A DNA stretch of 64,000 nt from Conus ventricosus (GCA_018398815.1 CM031622.1:17428891-17492890), one strand, 5' to 3'; counted from the stretch's first letter, positions 1 through 11,110 are shown. The notes: generated by a model from the sequence alone, not told the origin. Program-made: numbers and translations.

Positions 1-786
1 CCTGCGAAATCGCTTTCAGTCAGCCTCACAAACCGTCCAGCAATTACTCGGAGGTCAAAGAATCTCTGACCAGACTGTTCGGAATCGCCTGCATGCTGCA
101 GGGCTATGGGCTTGCAGACCTGTCAGAGGACCTGTCCTCACACAGCGTCATCGTGGGAACAGGCCGTAGTGGGCAACTCAGCATCGTCCCTGGATCCAGG
201 AACCACTGGAACAGGGTTTAGTTTTCAGACCAGTCTGTCTTTCTGCTCCAGCGCCATGACAGGAGGAGGAGGGTGTACTGCAGACATGGCAAGCGCTTTG
301 ACCAGAACTATATGAGGCACCTGCCCATGGTGGTGGAGGCGTCATGGTGTGGGTAGCCATCTACTATGCTGGCAGGAGTCCCCTGGTGCGAGTCCGAGGC
401 TTGCTGAACGCCCTGCGGTGTGTGGCTGAAATTCTCCAGCCTCATGTCCTGCCTGTTATGGCTGGGCCTCGCACGCTGTTCCAACAGGACAACGCCGGGC
501 CTCGTATTGCGCGACTAACAATGCAAACCCCCGCCAACACAACATCAACGTTCTTCCTTGGCCCTCAGTGTCGCCAGATCTCAACCACATTGAGCACATA
601 CGGGATGAGATGGACAGACGAGTCAGGGCGTGGGTGCACGCTCCTGACAACATCAACGAGCTGTTCACCCCCCTCCAGGAGGAGTGGGACACCATGCCAG
701 CAGAGGTGATCCGCAATGTGATCCGCTCCATGCCAGCCAGGTGCCGGGCTGTTGTTGCTGCAGGTGGTGGACATACCCCTTACTGA
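1..786 (+). pseudogene. Tc1/mariner-type transposase, 5'-truncated by window edge, frameshifted
   Basis: The translation in shifting frames shows hallmarks of a Tc1-like DDE transposase: a stretch around 344-440 with VMVW and YAGRSPLVRVRG, the catalytic-region motif LFQQDNA at about 478-498, and SPDLNHIEHIRDEMDRRVRA at about 570-630, ending in the mollusc/fish Tc1-like tail RCRAVVAAGGGHTPY before a stop near 786. The first and second acidic regions lie in different frames and there are at least two frame breaks, so it is inactive. The start lies outside the window. Family assignment is from remembered conserved motifs; subgroup is not determined. Confidence 0.85.
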
Positions 787-1728
787 GTCCTCGCTGCCTG
801 GAACCGTGTGTATCGGCGATGTGAACTGTACAGACACTGGACATGAAACTGGAATTGATGACCTTTGAAACAAACAAACTTCTGTTGTGAAATAATTTCA
901 ATCGAAATTTTGCAAGATTTTCTTCGACAAAAATATGCGTTTCTTTTTTTTTTAACAATATAGATCGGTAATCACACCCTTTGCGTGTCTTCAAATGATT
1001 CTCGGCTAGGGGTTCAACGTCCGCTAAACAGCTAGGCTCAACAAATGGGCCACTCAGCTAGAGAATTCAATGCTCCACAAGCAGGCCGTGCACTGGTTTC
1101 ATGTTTCCTTCAGTGCCTTTATCCCTGTTGCTCTTGCTCCCTCACCCTCTCTCAAAGAGCTCAGTGCCGCGCCCACACCCCATCCCTCCTTAACAATGAA
1201 GACCTTTAAGTGGCTGAACAAGCGAAGAACCTGTTGACAGAGTTTTAAAAAACGTTATTCTGGACCAAAACCTCTTGTCAGTTCAATTCTGGCCTTCTTC
1301 CTTGCGCTGAACTCTGTGAAGCGATCTGAAGCGATCAAAGCTAAGTGAATTTTCGTTGTTTTATTCGTTTATGTCTCACCTGAAGAAGACCTAAGAGGTC
1401 GAAACGCGTTGTGTTTTGTCTTGTGACTCATTTGTCCACGTTCTCTGGGCGGTTCGCTAACATTTATTTAAGATTTGTTTAGATTTCCGCCTGCAGTCGT
1501 CTCGCTTTGCAACTAGTTCAATTCTGGTCAAAACATCAGAGAAAATTCAAACACCACGTGAATTGGACCAGTCAGCATAGCCTTTTGATGCACTCATAAG
1601 AAAAGAAAATCGCGAAGTAAATCTGGCATTTGACAAGATGCTAATTTGATGCTTGTCTATTCTTGTTATTGTGCATATTGTCCATGGGATCCGATTCATG
1701 CATGAAAGGACTGGTGAGTTGGCGCACT
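787..1728. other. Non-coding interval, no gene seen
   Basis: About 940 bp after the transposase. The first 150 bp may be the transposon 3' end. No convincing reading frame was found. The only structured item is a ribozyme-like core at 1380-1405, listed separately. Confidence 0.5.
1380..1405 (+). ncRNA. Hammerhead-ribozyme-like core (CTGAAGA, hairpin, GAAAC)
   Basis: CTGAAGA is followed by a 5-bp stem GACCT/AGGTC with loop AAG and then GAAAC, which fits the hammerhead layout CUGANGA, stem II, GAAA. Convincing stems I and III and a cleavage triplet were not found by eye. The same type of sequence recurs as a dispersed repeat end in animal genomes, so it may only be the end of an old retroelement. 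Confidence 0.25.
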
Positions 1729-2088
1729 CCACTTTGGCTCTAGAGCCAGCTGCAGCTCCAGCAAGAACCAAGACTTGATGAGAATGGTCCACTTTGGCTC
1801 TAGAGCCAGCTGCAGCTCCAGCAAGAACCAAGACTTGATGAGAATGGTCCACTTTGGCTCTAGAGCCAGCTGCAGCTCCAGCAAGAACCAAGACTTGATG
1901 AGAATGGTCCACTTTGGCTCTAGAGCCAGCTGCAGCTCCAGCAAGAACCAAGACTTGATGAGAATGGTCCACTTCGGCTTTAGAGCCAGCTGCAGCTCCA
2001 GCAAGAACCAAGACTTGATGAGAATGGTCCACTTTGGCTCTAGAGCCAGCTGCAGCTCCAGCAAGAACCGAGACTTCATGAGAATGGT
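1729..2088. repeat. 60-bp minisatellite, six copies
   Basis: Six consecutive 60-bp units, each with CCACTTTGGCTCTAGAGCC and CAGCTGCAGCTCCAGC, nearly identical (fifth copy has cggctt). Because 60 is divisible by three the array is open in several frames on both strands, which gives false repetitive ORFs. Confidence 0.95.
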
Positions 2089-2109
2089 GAAACCGTGTTC
2101 CAGACACTA

Positions 2110-2217
2110 GAAACACTGCCAATTTACCCACATGTTCAAGACAAGACAAAAGATAGTGTTCAGAAACTGCCAATTTACCCAGATGTTCAAGACAAGACAA
2201 AAGATAGTGTTCAGAAA
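2110..2217. repeat. 51-bp direct repeat, two copies
   Basis: Two neighbouring copies of a segment containing CTGCCAATTTACCCA, then ATGTTCAAGACAAG, separated by one base difference (cacatg versus cagatg). Confidence 0.85.
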
Positions 2218-2602
2218 ATTTCGAGTGGGGTATATGAAATTTTACACACAATTGGTCTGAGTTCCTAGCACTTGCGGTGTTACACACTGCACAAGATCTG
2301 GACGGAATTAATGATGAAGCAACTACTTTACATGAAAAACGTGGTGAAAGTCATCTCCTGGCTCTGACAAACTATACGGCTGGCAAAATCATTCTTCTCT
2401 GCGTTGTGCAGAATTAGTGCTGCTGCCCCTACGAGGCGGCTTAGAAAGTACGACCTTCAGACACACCGTTCTGCAGTAACGACCAGACCTGTTGGCCAAT
2501 TGGTGATGCTGACTTGGCCACTTTTGTGCCATTAAAAGGTTGGACAACTGAGTTAAAGATGACGTTTGATATTCTGTATTATCAATCAATACAATTTGGG
2601 GG
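2218..2602. other. Non-coding interval, nothing recognised
   Basis: No long ORF, repeat or RNA-like structure was seen between the short direct repeat and the SINE. Confidence 0.4.
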
Positions 2603-3075
2603 CCGGAATAGCTCAGTGGTAGAGCGCCGAACTCATAATCTTGGTGATCCTGGGGTTGCGGGTTTCAATCTCCGCTGGGGCATTTTGGTTTTGATTCCTT
2701 TTCCCATACAGTCCTTAAGATGAGACTATAAACCGAGGTTCCGTGTGTGAACGCAGGCATAACATCTTGCATATACACGTGAAAATCCCATCACCTACTT
2801 TCGGAAAAGAAGGCCAGTTTGGCCGTTGGTATGGATGACACGTTACACATAGCATGCACCCTGCGTGAGAAATGGAAAGAATGAAGGAAGTAACGAAACT
2901 GAGTGAACGATACTGACTTTATGACACTGGGAACGACTGAATGAAGCGCCAGCTGCAGCTCTTCAGTCGGCACTACCCAGGTAGGCAGCCCGTTGTGTAA
3001 AGGGGTGTGGATGTAAAGCGTTTAGAGCTTGGCCTCTAGCAAGGATAGGCGCTATATATGCATTCATAATGAAAT
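2603..3075 (+). mobile_element. tRNA-derived SINE, full length
   Basis: The head (about 2603-2681) is tRNA-like, with a box A region ATAGCTCAGTGGTAGAGCG, the anticodon-loop-like ACTCATAATC (CAT, tRNA-Met-like) and a T-arm region GGGTTTCAATCTCCGC. A body of about 400 bp follows and ends in aggcgctatatatgcattcataat. A second, inverted copy lacking the tRNA head lies at 7804-8193, which shows it is a dispersed family. The tail matches the 3' end of the LINE at 46.9 kb. Not expected to be a functional tRNA. Confidence 0.85.
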
Positions 3076-3998
3076 AATAAAATTGGGAAATATATTTAGT
3101 TTCCAAAACTTCAAAATACACAGTAACAACAAACAACACTTTCTTTATATGGTCAGTTACAAAGCGTTAAGAATGTTTGAAATACACAAACGAAACAAAA
3201 TCTGCCGTCGTAACATCTCTATTGTCACCGCTTGTTAGCTTTATTGCACTAAAACATGAATTTTGAGAAGGTGGGAGATGGAAGGGGGGAAGTTGGGGAG
3301 GTTAGGTCGGGGTGAACAGGAGAACTGGAATGGGTGATTTGGGCACAAAGAGACGTAGGGACAAGCCTTTTCCTGTGTACATGGGAAAAAACATCATGCT
3401 TGAAAATGAACTTTATGATATCACGTGGAATAGTATGTTCTGCATGGTTTGTAAATTGCAATTGTCATGAACAGGAATAACGAAGTTCACATGTCATGAA
3501 CAGGAATAACGAAGTTCACATTGTTGAGCAGCCCTGATGGCCAGTACTGCACAGTGGACAGCTAGTGCCTTTGAACAGCACAAATCGCCGGTCCAACTGT
3601 CTGACCAGACCAGTTTAGAAAGAATCAAAAAGGTCTGATAGTAATGGTGCATATGAGGAAGAAAGGTTCGGGGAGATGAGGAGAGAGAAAACAACTGAAA
3701 GAAGCAGACGGAGCACAACAGATGGGAAAAAACATTTTAGGAAGAAAGAAAGTAACACTCAAAAACAGACATAGCGGAAAAACAGAACACGACAGAAAAG
3801 AAAACGGTAGAAGACAGAAGCAGCAACAAATCAGAAAGCAATGGAAAGAGGAAAGGATACAAAGAATACGACAGAAAGACAGGAAATAGTTGAAAGACAG
3901 AAGAGGAAGAAAGCAAACGAAAACGGCAGAAGTACAGAGGATAACAAAACATGAAATTTCTATCACAGAATTTCAAAGTTGAATTTACAATTCTGAAG
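3076..3998. other. Non-coding interval with a 29-bp tandem duplication
   Basis: A segment containing CATGTCATGAACAGGAATAA is present twice at about 3464-3521. The rest is purine-rich on the plus strand (3640-3950), which creates pyrimidine-rich low-complexity ORFs on the minus strand. No gene is supported. Confidence 0.5.
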
Positions 3999-4235
3999 TG
4001 ATCCCTGCCCCATCCCCTGTCTCATCCTCACCCTGCCCCATCCCTGTCTCATCCTCACCCTGCCCATCCCCTGTTCATCCTCACCCTGCCCATCCCTGTC
4101 TCATCCTCACCTGCCCCATCCCCTTCACATCCTCACCTGCCCATCCCCTGTCTCATCCTCACCTGCCCCATCCTGTTCATCCTCACCTGCCCCATCCCTG
4201 TCTCACCCTCACACGCCCATCCACCTGTCTCACCT
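3999..4235. repeat. C-rich minisatellite (CCCCATCCCTGTCTCATCCT type)
   Basis: Tandem, slightly irregular units of about 26-30 bp alternating TGCCCCATCC and CTCATCCTCACC. Confidence 0.9.
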
Positions 4236-4502
4236 CACCCTCCTACAGGGGTAGAGGAGGGGATGGGGAGGAGGGATGGGGGAGGAGGGGTATGGGGAGG
4301 AGGGGATGGGGGAGGAGGGGATAGGGGAGAGGGGATGGGAGGAGAGGGATGGGAGGAGGGATGGGAGGAGGGATGGGGAGGAGAGGGATGGGAGGAGGGA
4401 TGGAGGAGGGGATGGGGAGGAGGGGATGGGAGGAAGGGGATGGGGAGGAGGGGATGGGGAGGAGGGATGGGAGGAGGGGATGGGAGGAGGGATGGGGGAG
4501 GA
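4236..4502. repeat. G-rich minisatellite (GAGGGGATGGGGAG type)
   Basis: About 18 irregular units of GGGATGGGAGGA/GGGGATGGGGAGGAG. The many G-runs of three to five on the plus strand could form G-quadruplexes. It directly follows a C-rich array, so the two abut at a strand-composition switch. Coding potential is spurious. Confidence 0.9.
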
Positions 4503-4619
4503 TCCTACTGTCTTCTCATTCAAACTCCACGCTGTCAGTCAAAACAACAGCACGAAAAGCAACAGAACTCAAAAGAAATCTATATCATGCAATAACGTGG
4601 CTCAACTACCATCACCCTA

Positions 4620-7600
4620 CTCCACCACTAACAACAGACACCATGATATAATAACGATCACCACTAACAACAGACACAATGATATGATAATTACAATCAC
4701 CACTAACAACAGCACAATGATATGATAATAACAATCAGCACTAACAACAGGCACAATGATATGATAATAACAATCAGCACTAACAACAAGCACAATGGTA
4801 TGATAATAACAGACACAATGATATGATAATAACAATCAGCACTAACAACAAGCACAATGGTATGAAATAACAGACACAATGATATGATAAAACAACCACC
4901 ATAACAACAGGCACAATAATATAACAACAACAGGCACAATAATATAACAACAACAGGCACAATAATATAACAACAACAGGCACAAATCAGGCTCAACAAC
5001 AGGCACAATGATATAACAACAACAGGCACAATGATATAACAACAATAGGCACAATGATATAACAACAACAGACTCAATGATATAACAACAACAGACTCAA
5101 TGATATAACAAAACAGGCACAATGATATAACAACAACAGGCACAATGATATAACAACAACAGGCACAATATATAACAACAACAGGCACAATAATATAACA
5201 ACAACAGGCACAATAATATAACAACAACAGGCACAATAATATAACAACAACAGGCACAACAACAGGCTCAACAACAGGCACAATGATATAACAACAACAG
5301 GCACAATGATATAACAACAACAGGCACAATGATATAACAACAATAGGCACAATGATATAACAACAACAGACTCAATGATATAACAACAACAGGCACAATG
5401 ATATAACAACAACAGGCACAATTGATATAACAACAACAGGCACAATGATTAACAACAACAGGCACAATGATATAACAACAATAGGCACAATGATATAACA
5501 ACAACAGACTCAATGATATAACAACAACAGGCACAATGATATAACAACAACAGACTCAATGATATAACAACAACAGGCACAATGATATAACAACAACAGG
5601 CACAACAACAGGCACAATGATGTAACAATAACAGGCACAATGATATAACAATCAGCACTAAACAACAGGCCCAATGATATAACAATCACCACTAACAACA
5701 GGAACAATGATATAACAATCACCACTAACAACAGGCACAATGATATAATAACAATCACCACTAACAACAGGCACAATAATCTAATAACAATCACCACTAA
5801 CAACAGGCACAATAATCTAATAACAATCACCACTAACAACAGGCACAATAATCTAATAACAATCACCACTAACAACAGGCACAATAATCTAATAACAATC
5901 ACCACTAACAACAGGCACAATGATATAATAACAATCGACACTAACAACAGGCACAATGATCTAATAACAATCACCACTAACAACAGGCACAATGATATAA
6001 TAACAATTAGCACTAACAACAGGCACAATGATCTAATAACAATCACACTAAACAACAGGCACAATGATCTAATAACAATATCACCACTAACAACAGGCAC
6101 AATGATATAATAACAATCACCAATAACAACAGGCACAATAATCTAATAACAATCACCACTAACAACAGGCACAATGATAATAATAATCGCACTAACAATA
6201 GGCACAATGATCTAATAACAATCACCACTAACAACAGGCACAATGATCTAATAACAAATTACCACTAACAACAGGCACAATGATCTAATAACAATCACCA
6301 CTAACAACAGGCACAATGATATAATAATCGCACTAACAACAGGCACAATGATCTAATAACAAATTACCACTAACAACAGGCACAATGATCTAATAACAAT
6401 CACCACTAACAACAGGCACAATAATCTAATAACAATCACCACTAACAACAGGCACAATGATATAATAACAATCACCACTAACAACAGGCACAATAATCTA
6501 ATAACAATCACCACTAACAACAGGCACAATGATCTAATAACAATCAGCACTAACAACAGGCACAATGATATAATAACAATCACCACTAACAACAGGTACA
6601 ATAATCTAATAACAATCACCACTAACAACAGGCACAATGATATAATAACAATCACCACTAACAACAGGCACAATGATATAATAATCGGCACTAACAACAG
6701 GCACAATGATCTAATAACAAATTACCACTAACAACAGGCACAATGATCTAATAACAATCACCACTAACAACAGGCACAATAATCTAATAACAATCACCAC
6801 TAACAACAGGCACAATGATATAATAACAATCACCACTAACAACAGGCACAATAATCTAATAACAATCACCACTAACAACAGGCACAATGATCTAATAACA
6901 ATCAGCACTAACAACAGGCACAATGATATAATAACAATCACCACTAACACACAGGCACAATAATCTAATAACAATCCACCACTAACAAACAGGCACAATG
7001 ATATAATAACAATCACCACTAACAACAGGCACAATGACCTAATAACAATCAGCACTAACAACAGGCACAATGACATAACAACAACAGGCACAATGATATA
7101 AACAACAACAGGCACTATGATATAACAACAACAGGCACAACAAACAGGCACAAGGAATGATAAACAACAGACACAGTGATATAACAACAACAGGCACAAT
7201 GATATAATAACAGGCACAACAACAGGCACAATGATATAACAACAACACAGGACACAATGATATAACAACAACAGGCACAATGATATAACAACAACAGGCA
7301 CAACAACAGGCACAGTGATATAACAACAACAGGCACAATAATATAACAACAACAGGCACAATGATATAACAACAACAGGCTCAATGATATAACAACAACA
7401 GGCACAATGATATAACAACAACAGGCACAAAACAACAGGCACAATGATATAACAACAACAGGCACAATGATATAACAACAACAGGCACAATGATATAACA
7501 ACAACAGGCCACAATGATATAACAACAACAGGCACAGTGATATAACAACAACCGGCACAGTGATATAACAACAACCGGCACAATGATATAACAACAACAG

Positions 7601-7803
7601 GCACAACAACAGGCACAATGAAAATAACAACAACAGCACAACAACAGGCACAAGGAAGGATATGTAACAACAGACACAGTGATATAACAACAGGCACAAT
7701 GATATAATAACAACAGGCACAACAACAGGCACAGTGATATAATAACAACCGGCACAGTGATATAACAAGAACCGGCACAATCATGTAACAACAACAGGCA
7801 CAA
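4620..7803. repeat. Long minisatellite with 23-bp and 36-bp interleaved units
   Basis: Two unit types share the core AACAACAGGCACAATGAT. A 23-bp unit (core plus ATAAC) dominates 4900-5640 and 7070-7800. A 36-bp unit with an added AATCACCACT segment dominates 5650-7070. All apparent minus-strand proteins rich in Leu, Cys, Val and Tyr in this interval are translations of this satellite, not genes. Confidence 0.97.
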
Positions 7804-8193
7804 TGATAATAATAATAATAATAATAATGAATACTTATATAGCGCCTATTCTCGGCTAGAGGCCAAGCTCTAAGCGCTTTGCAATCAACACTCGTTTACA
7901 CAACGGGCTGCCTACCTGGGTAGTGCCGACTGAAGAGCTGCCAGCTGGCGCTTCATTCAGTCGTTTCCCGTGTCATCCAGTCAGTATCGCTCAATATCGA
8001 TCACTCATTTTCTTTACTTCCTTCATTCTTTCCATTTCTCACGCAGGGCGCATGCTATGTGTAACGTGTCATCCATACCAACGGCCAAACTGGCCTACTC
8101 TTCCGAAAGTTGGTGATGGGATTTTACGTGTGTGCAAGATGTTATGCGTGCGTTCACACACGGAACCTCGGTTTATAGTCTCATTCGATGGAT
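7804..8193 (-). mobile_element. 5'-truncated SINE copy, inserted in the satellite
   Basis: Reverse-orientation copy of the 2603-3075 SINE. It begins on the plus strand with an (ATA)n-rich tail and tatatagcgcc and ends at the position corresponding to about 2716 of the full copy, so the tRNA head is missing. The same satellite flanks it on both sides, so it inserted into, or was amplified with, the array. Confidence 0.85.
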
Positions 8194-9508
8194 GATATAA
8201 CAACAACAGGCACAATGATATAACAACAACAGGCACAATGATATAACAACAACAGGCTCAATGATATAACAACAACAGGCACAATGATATAACAACAACA
8301 GGCACAACAACAGGCACAATGATATAACAACAACAGGCACAACAACAGGCACAATGATATAACAACAACAGGCACAATGATATAACAACAACAGGCACAA
8401 CAACAGGCACAATGATATAACAACAACAGGCACAATGATATAACAACAACAGGCACAACAACAGGCACAATGATATAACAACAACAGGCACAGCAACAGC
8501 ACAATGATAATATAACAACAACAGGCATCAATGATATAACAACAACAGGCTCAATGATATAACAACAACAGGCACAATGATATAACAACAACAGGCTCAA
8601 TGATATAACAACAACAGGCACAATGATATAACAACAACAGGCACAACAACAGGCACAATGATATAACAACAACAGGCACAATGATATAAACAACAACAGG
8701 CACAATGATATAACAACAACAGGCACAATGATATAACAACAACAGGCACAATGATATAACAACAACAGGCACAATGATATAACAACAACAGGCACAATGA
8801 TATAACAACAACAGGCACAACAACAGGCACAATGATATAACAACAACAGGCACAATGATATAACAACAACAGGCACAATGATATAACAACAACAGGCACA
8901 ATGATATAACAACAACAGGCACAATGATATAACAACAACAGGCACAACAAACAGGCACAATGATATAACAACAACAGGCACAATGATATAACAACAACAG
9001 GCACAACAACAGGCACAATGATATAACAACAACAGGCACAGCAACAGGCACAATGATAATATAACAACAACAGGCTCAATGATATAACAACAACAGGCAC
9101 AATGATATAACAACAACAGGCTCAATGATATAACAACAACAGGCACAACAACAGGCACAATGATAATATAACAACAACAGGCTCAATGATATAACAACAA
9201 CAGGCTCAATGATATAACAACAACAGGCACAACAACACGCACAATGATATAACAACAACAGGCACAATGATATAACAAACAACAACAGGCACATTGATAT
9301 AACAACAACAGGCACAATGATATAACAACAACAGGCTCATGATATAACAACAACAGGCACAACAACAGGCACAATGATACGATAACAACAATCAGCACTA
9401 ACAACAGGCACAATGATATAACAACAACAGGCACAAAAACAGGCACATTGAAATAACAACAGGCACATTGATATCACAACAACAGGCACATTGATGTGAT
9501 AACAATCA
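8194..9508. repeat. Continuation of the 23-bp minisatellite
   Basis: Mostly homogeneous 23-bp units (CAACAACAGGCACAATGATA) with shorter ACAACAGGC insertions, decaying into variants after 9360. Confidence 0.97.
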
Positions 9509-9514
9509 GCTTAC

Positions 9515-9646
9515 TGATGAAAGACAGGGTCCTCCTGAAAGCTACCGGCGGGTTAATCCCATCACTGACGTCGATGTCGATCACCTCCGCCGATGTCAGG
9601 GGCAGCGAGCGAAGGTCGTTGACGTTGCGTATCGTGCAATCATTAG
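9515..9646 (-). CDS. Putative internal exon of a cadherin-like host gene
   Basis: On the minus strand a 132-bp open segment lies between a good acceptor (ACGTTTTCAG ending at 9647) and a good donor (GTAAGC at 9514-9509). It enters with two leftover bases and leaves with one. The peptide contains EVIDIDVSDGINPP, which resembles a cadherin repeat strand. Exons at 46619-46750 (also 132 bp) and 49743-49919 have the same strand and compatible phase. The outer element ends only 18 bp upstream of this exon, so the native intron 3' end is nearly all removed or displaced. The cadherin call is inference from motif style. Confidence 0.55.
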
Positions 9647-9659
9647 CTGAAAACGTTAC

Positions 9660-9664
9660 GTGCT
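9660..9664. repeat. Left target-site duplication (gtgct) of the outer element
   Basis: gtgct immediately precedes AGAGAATG and recurs at 45075-45079 immediately after CATTCTCT. Only five bases match; Polintons usually duplicate six. Confidence 0.7.
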
Positions 9665-9897
9665 AGAGAATGTAAATATACGGGTTCAAGACCACCCATT
9701 TTATTTTGCACGAAAACCCCCCTTTTCACATACAAATCGCGTCCATCACATATTAATTTTAGCCAAAATTAACACCTGTTTCACAAAAAAATTAACATGA
9801 CAAAAACCTCTAAAATCGACCTAATTAGCACATTAAAACGGGGGTTTCCGTGCAGAATAGGATTTGGTGATCGTGAACGAACATATTTACATTCTCT
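9665..9897. repeat. 233-bp imperfect palindrome at the left terminus
   Basis: The repeat starts AGAGAATGTAAATAT and ends with its inverse ATATTTACATTCTCT at 9883-9897. The next blocks also pair imperfectly (GCACGAAAACCCCCC near 9705 with GGGGGTTTCCGTGC near 9840). The terminus can therefore fold on itself. The right terminus (44842-45074) mirrors it. Confidence 0.85.
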
Positions 9898-10023
9898 CCA
9901 AACACACAAAATAAACTAATGTTTTTATGGCTTAACAGTCTAAACACCGGCTCGATCTAATCAATATTGCGTGCACAGTCTGTTGTGCATGAGGCCCACC
10001 GTCTACATTATTAATTAGCTGAG

Positions 10024-10069
10024 CTGTCACGTGTGCGCAACCACCCAATCGGCAGTAGGTATGACGTCA
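10024..10069. promoter_or_regulatory. E-box and CRE-like sites in the outer TIR
   Basis: CTGTCACGTGT (10024-10034) contains the E-box CACGTG; TGACGTCA (10062-10069) is a perfect CRE palindrome. The first 11-mer recurs in the inner element's left control region at 14371-14381. Both lie upstream of the TIR gene. Function is inferred from motif identity. Confidence 0.45.
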
Positions 10070-10222
10070 TTGTTGCCCGGAACTAGCGAAACCTCAGCTA
10101 CGTCGGCCTTTTGCTGTTGAGACGTCGAGGAGTGCGGACGTGTTAACGAGGCCATTGCTTCGTTCTCAACCCGGTTAAAGAGAGAGTCTAATCTTTTAGG
10201 AACGAAGCAAAGGAAACGTGAA

Positions 10223-10598
10223 ATGACAGTAAGTGAACTGGATGATTTTTTACGTGATTGTTTTGTAGAGAAATTTGATTATGAACCGATCGACGAAGGT
10301 TCTTTTTATGAAAGCTGAAAAACATGGCTGAAATTACGCCTGTTTACTGAAGGTCGGTTCTGAGATCAAAGCTGAAAATTGTAAAACTCTTCGGCAATCT
10401 TTGCTTTTAGGTCATTGGCTCGATCCACAGCTGTATTATAAAAGAAGGCTCATTTTAAAATATATGCAAAGCGACGTTGGCTTTAGTGAGTTCTGGCAAA
10501 GCAGCGCTGTGAAAAAATCAATACTAACCGACGACGACAGAGAGACAGCGCCGGTTATTGATCCAGCAGCTCTATGGAGCGGCGCCTGCTGTCGCTAG
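10223..10598 (+). pseudogene. Small TIR-borne gene, frame-broken
   Basis: An open frame from ATG at 10223 (MTVSELDDFLRDCFVEKFDY...) stops at 10318. A second frame over about 10325-10598 carries CKTLRQSLLLGHWLDPQLYY and a Phe-Ser-Glu-Phe-Trp segment. Either one gene with a frame break, or a spliced gene: GTAAGT at 10229 and TTTGCTTTTAG ending near 10411 look like donor and acceptor. The second part weakly resembles the C-terminal region of the inner gene at 14533-15496 (a leucine-rich KLREIARLL-type stretch followed by an aromatic end). It occurs again inverted in the right TIR. Function unknown; position suggests an early or replication-linked gene. Confidence 0.4.
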
Positions 10599-10732
10599 CA
10601 GTCACGTGACCTGGCACCGCCTAAGGCTAAAAATACTCCAGAACTGTGTCACTTGCCAATCGGCGGGGCAAACGACCTAGAAAGGCCCTCAACAGGGCTA
10701 AAAATAATACTAAGGGAGGTAACTCCTGCACA

Positions 10733-10925
10733 TACCCAACCCAACCCCACCCCTACCCACTCACACCCCCCACCCCACGCACGTCCCTACCCCACACCAC
10801 CCCACGCACGCACACCCCCACCCCACGCACGCACGCCCCCACCTCCACGCACGCACGTCCCTACCCCCCACCCCACCCCACCCCACGCACGCACGTCCTT
10901 ACCCCACGCACGCACGCCTGCTCAC
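10733..10925. repeat. C-rich CACGCACGCAC/CCCCACCCC tract in the left TIR
   Basis: Irregular alternation of CCCCACCCC and CACGCACGCAC. It reads as Pro/His/Thr-rich peptides in all frames, which are not genes. The mirrored copy (43800-43996) differs in unit number, showing the two TIRs do not stay strictly identical here. Confidence 0.85.
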
Positions 10926-11110
10926 GTTTTGCCCTTCAAAGCACTACAGTAATCCAGGTCAAAACGACCTGCAGCTGATTGACCTAGTTAATTAAACTGC
11001 CCACTGCCCACTCACGCACATATATATATAACTTCTTCTAATTCTTACAAAAAACGAGAGAAATTGGTTCCTTAATTTTTTTAATTGTCGTGTTTATTTT
11101 GGTTTAAAAA

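Larger units (their letters stand above)
9665..11064 (+). repeat. Left terminal inverted repeat of the outer element
   Basis: Matches the reverse complement of 43671-45074 from the terminus through the C-rich tract and the TATATATATA region to CGAGAGAAAT. Differences are mainly short indels in the C-rich tract. It carries a short gene (10223-10598) and promoter-like motifs. Confidence 0.95.

Noticed and set aside
1547..2287. 246-codon minus-strand ORF with 20-residue repeats
   Set aside because: The 60-bp minisatellite is open in several frames on both strands, so the repeat peptide is a by-product.
2603..2681. Functional tRNA-Met gene
   Set aside because: It is fused to a dispersed SINE body with a LINE-like tail, and pairing in the arms is imperfect.
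4617..9446. Many long minus-strand ORFs rich in Leu, Cys, Val and Tyr (up to 357 codons)
   Set aside because: They are frame-by-frame translations of the 23-bp and 36-bp satellite. Unit lengths keep the frames open; no start context or non-repeat sequence supports a protein.
10646..10978. Pro/His/Thr-rich ORFs in the TIR
   Set aside because: They come from the CCCCACCCC/CACGCACGCAC tract, and equivalent ORFs exist in several frames and in the mirrored copy.
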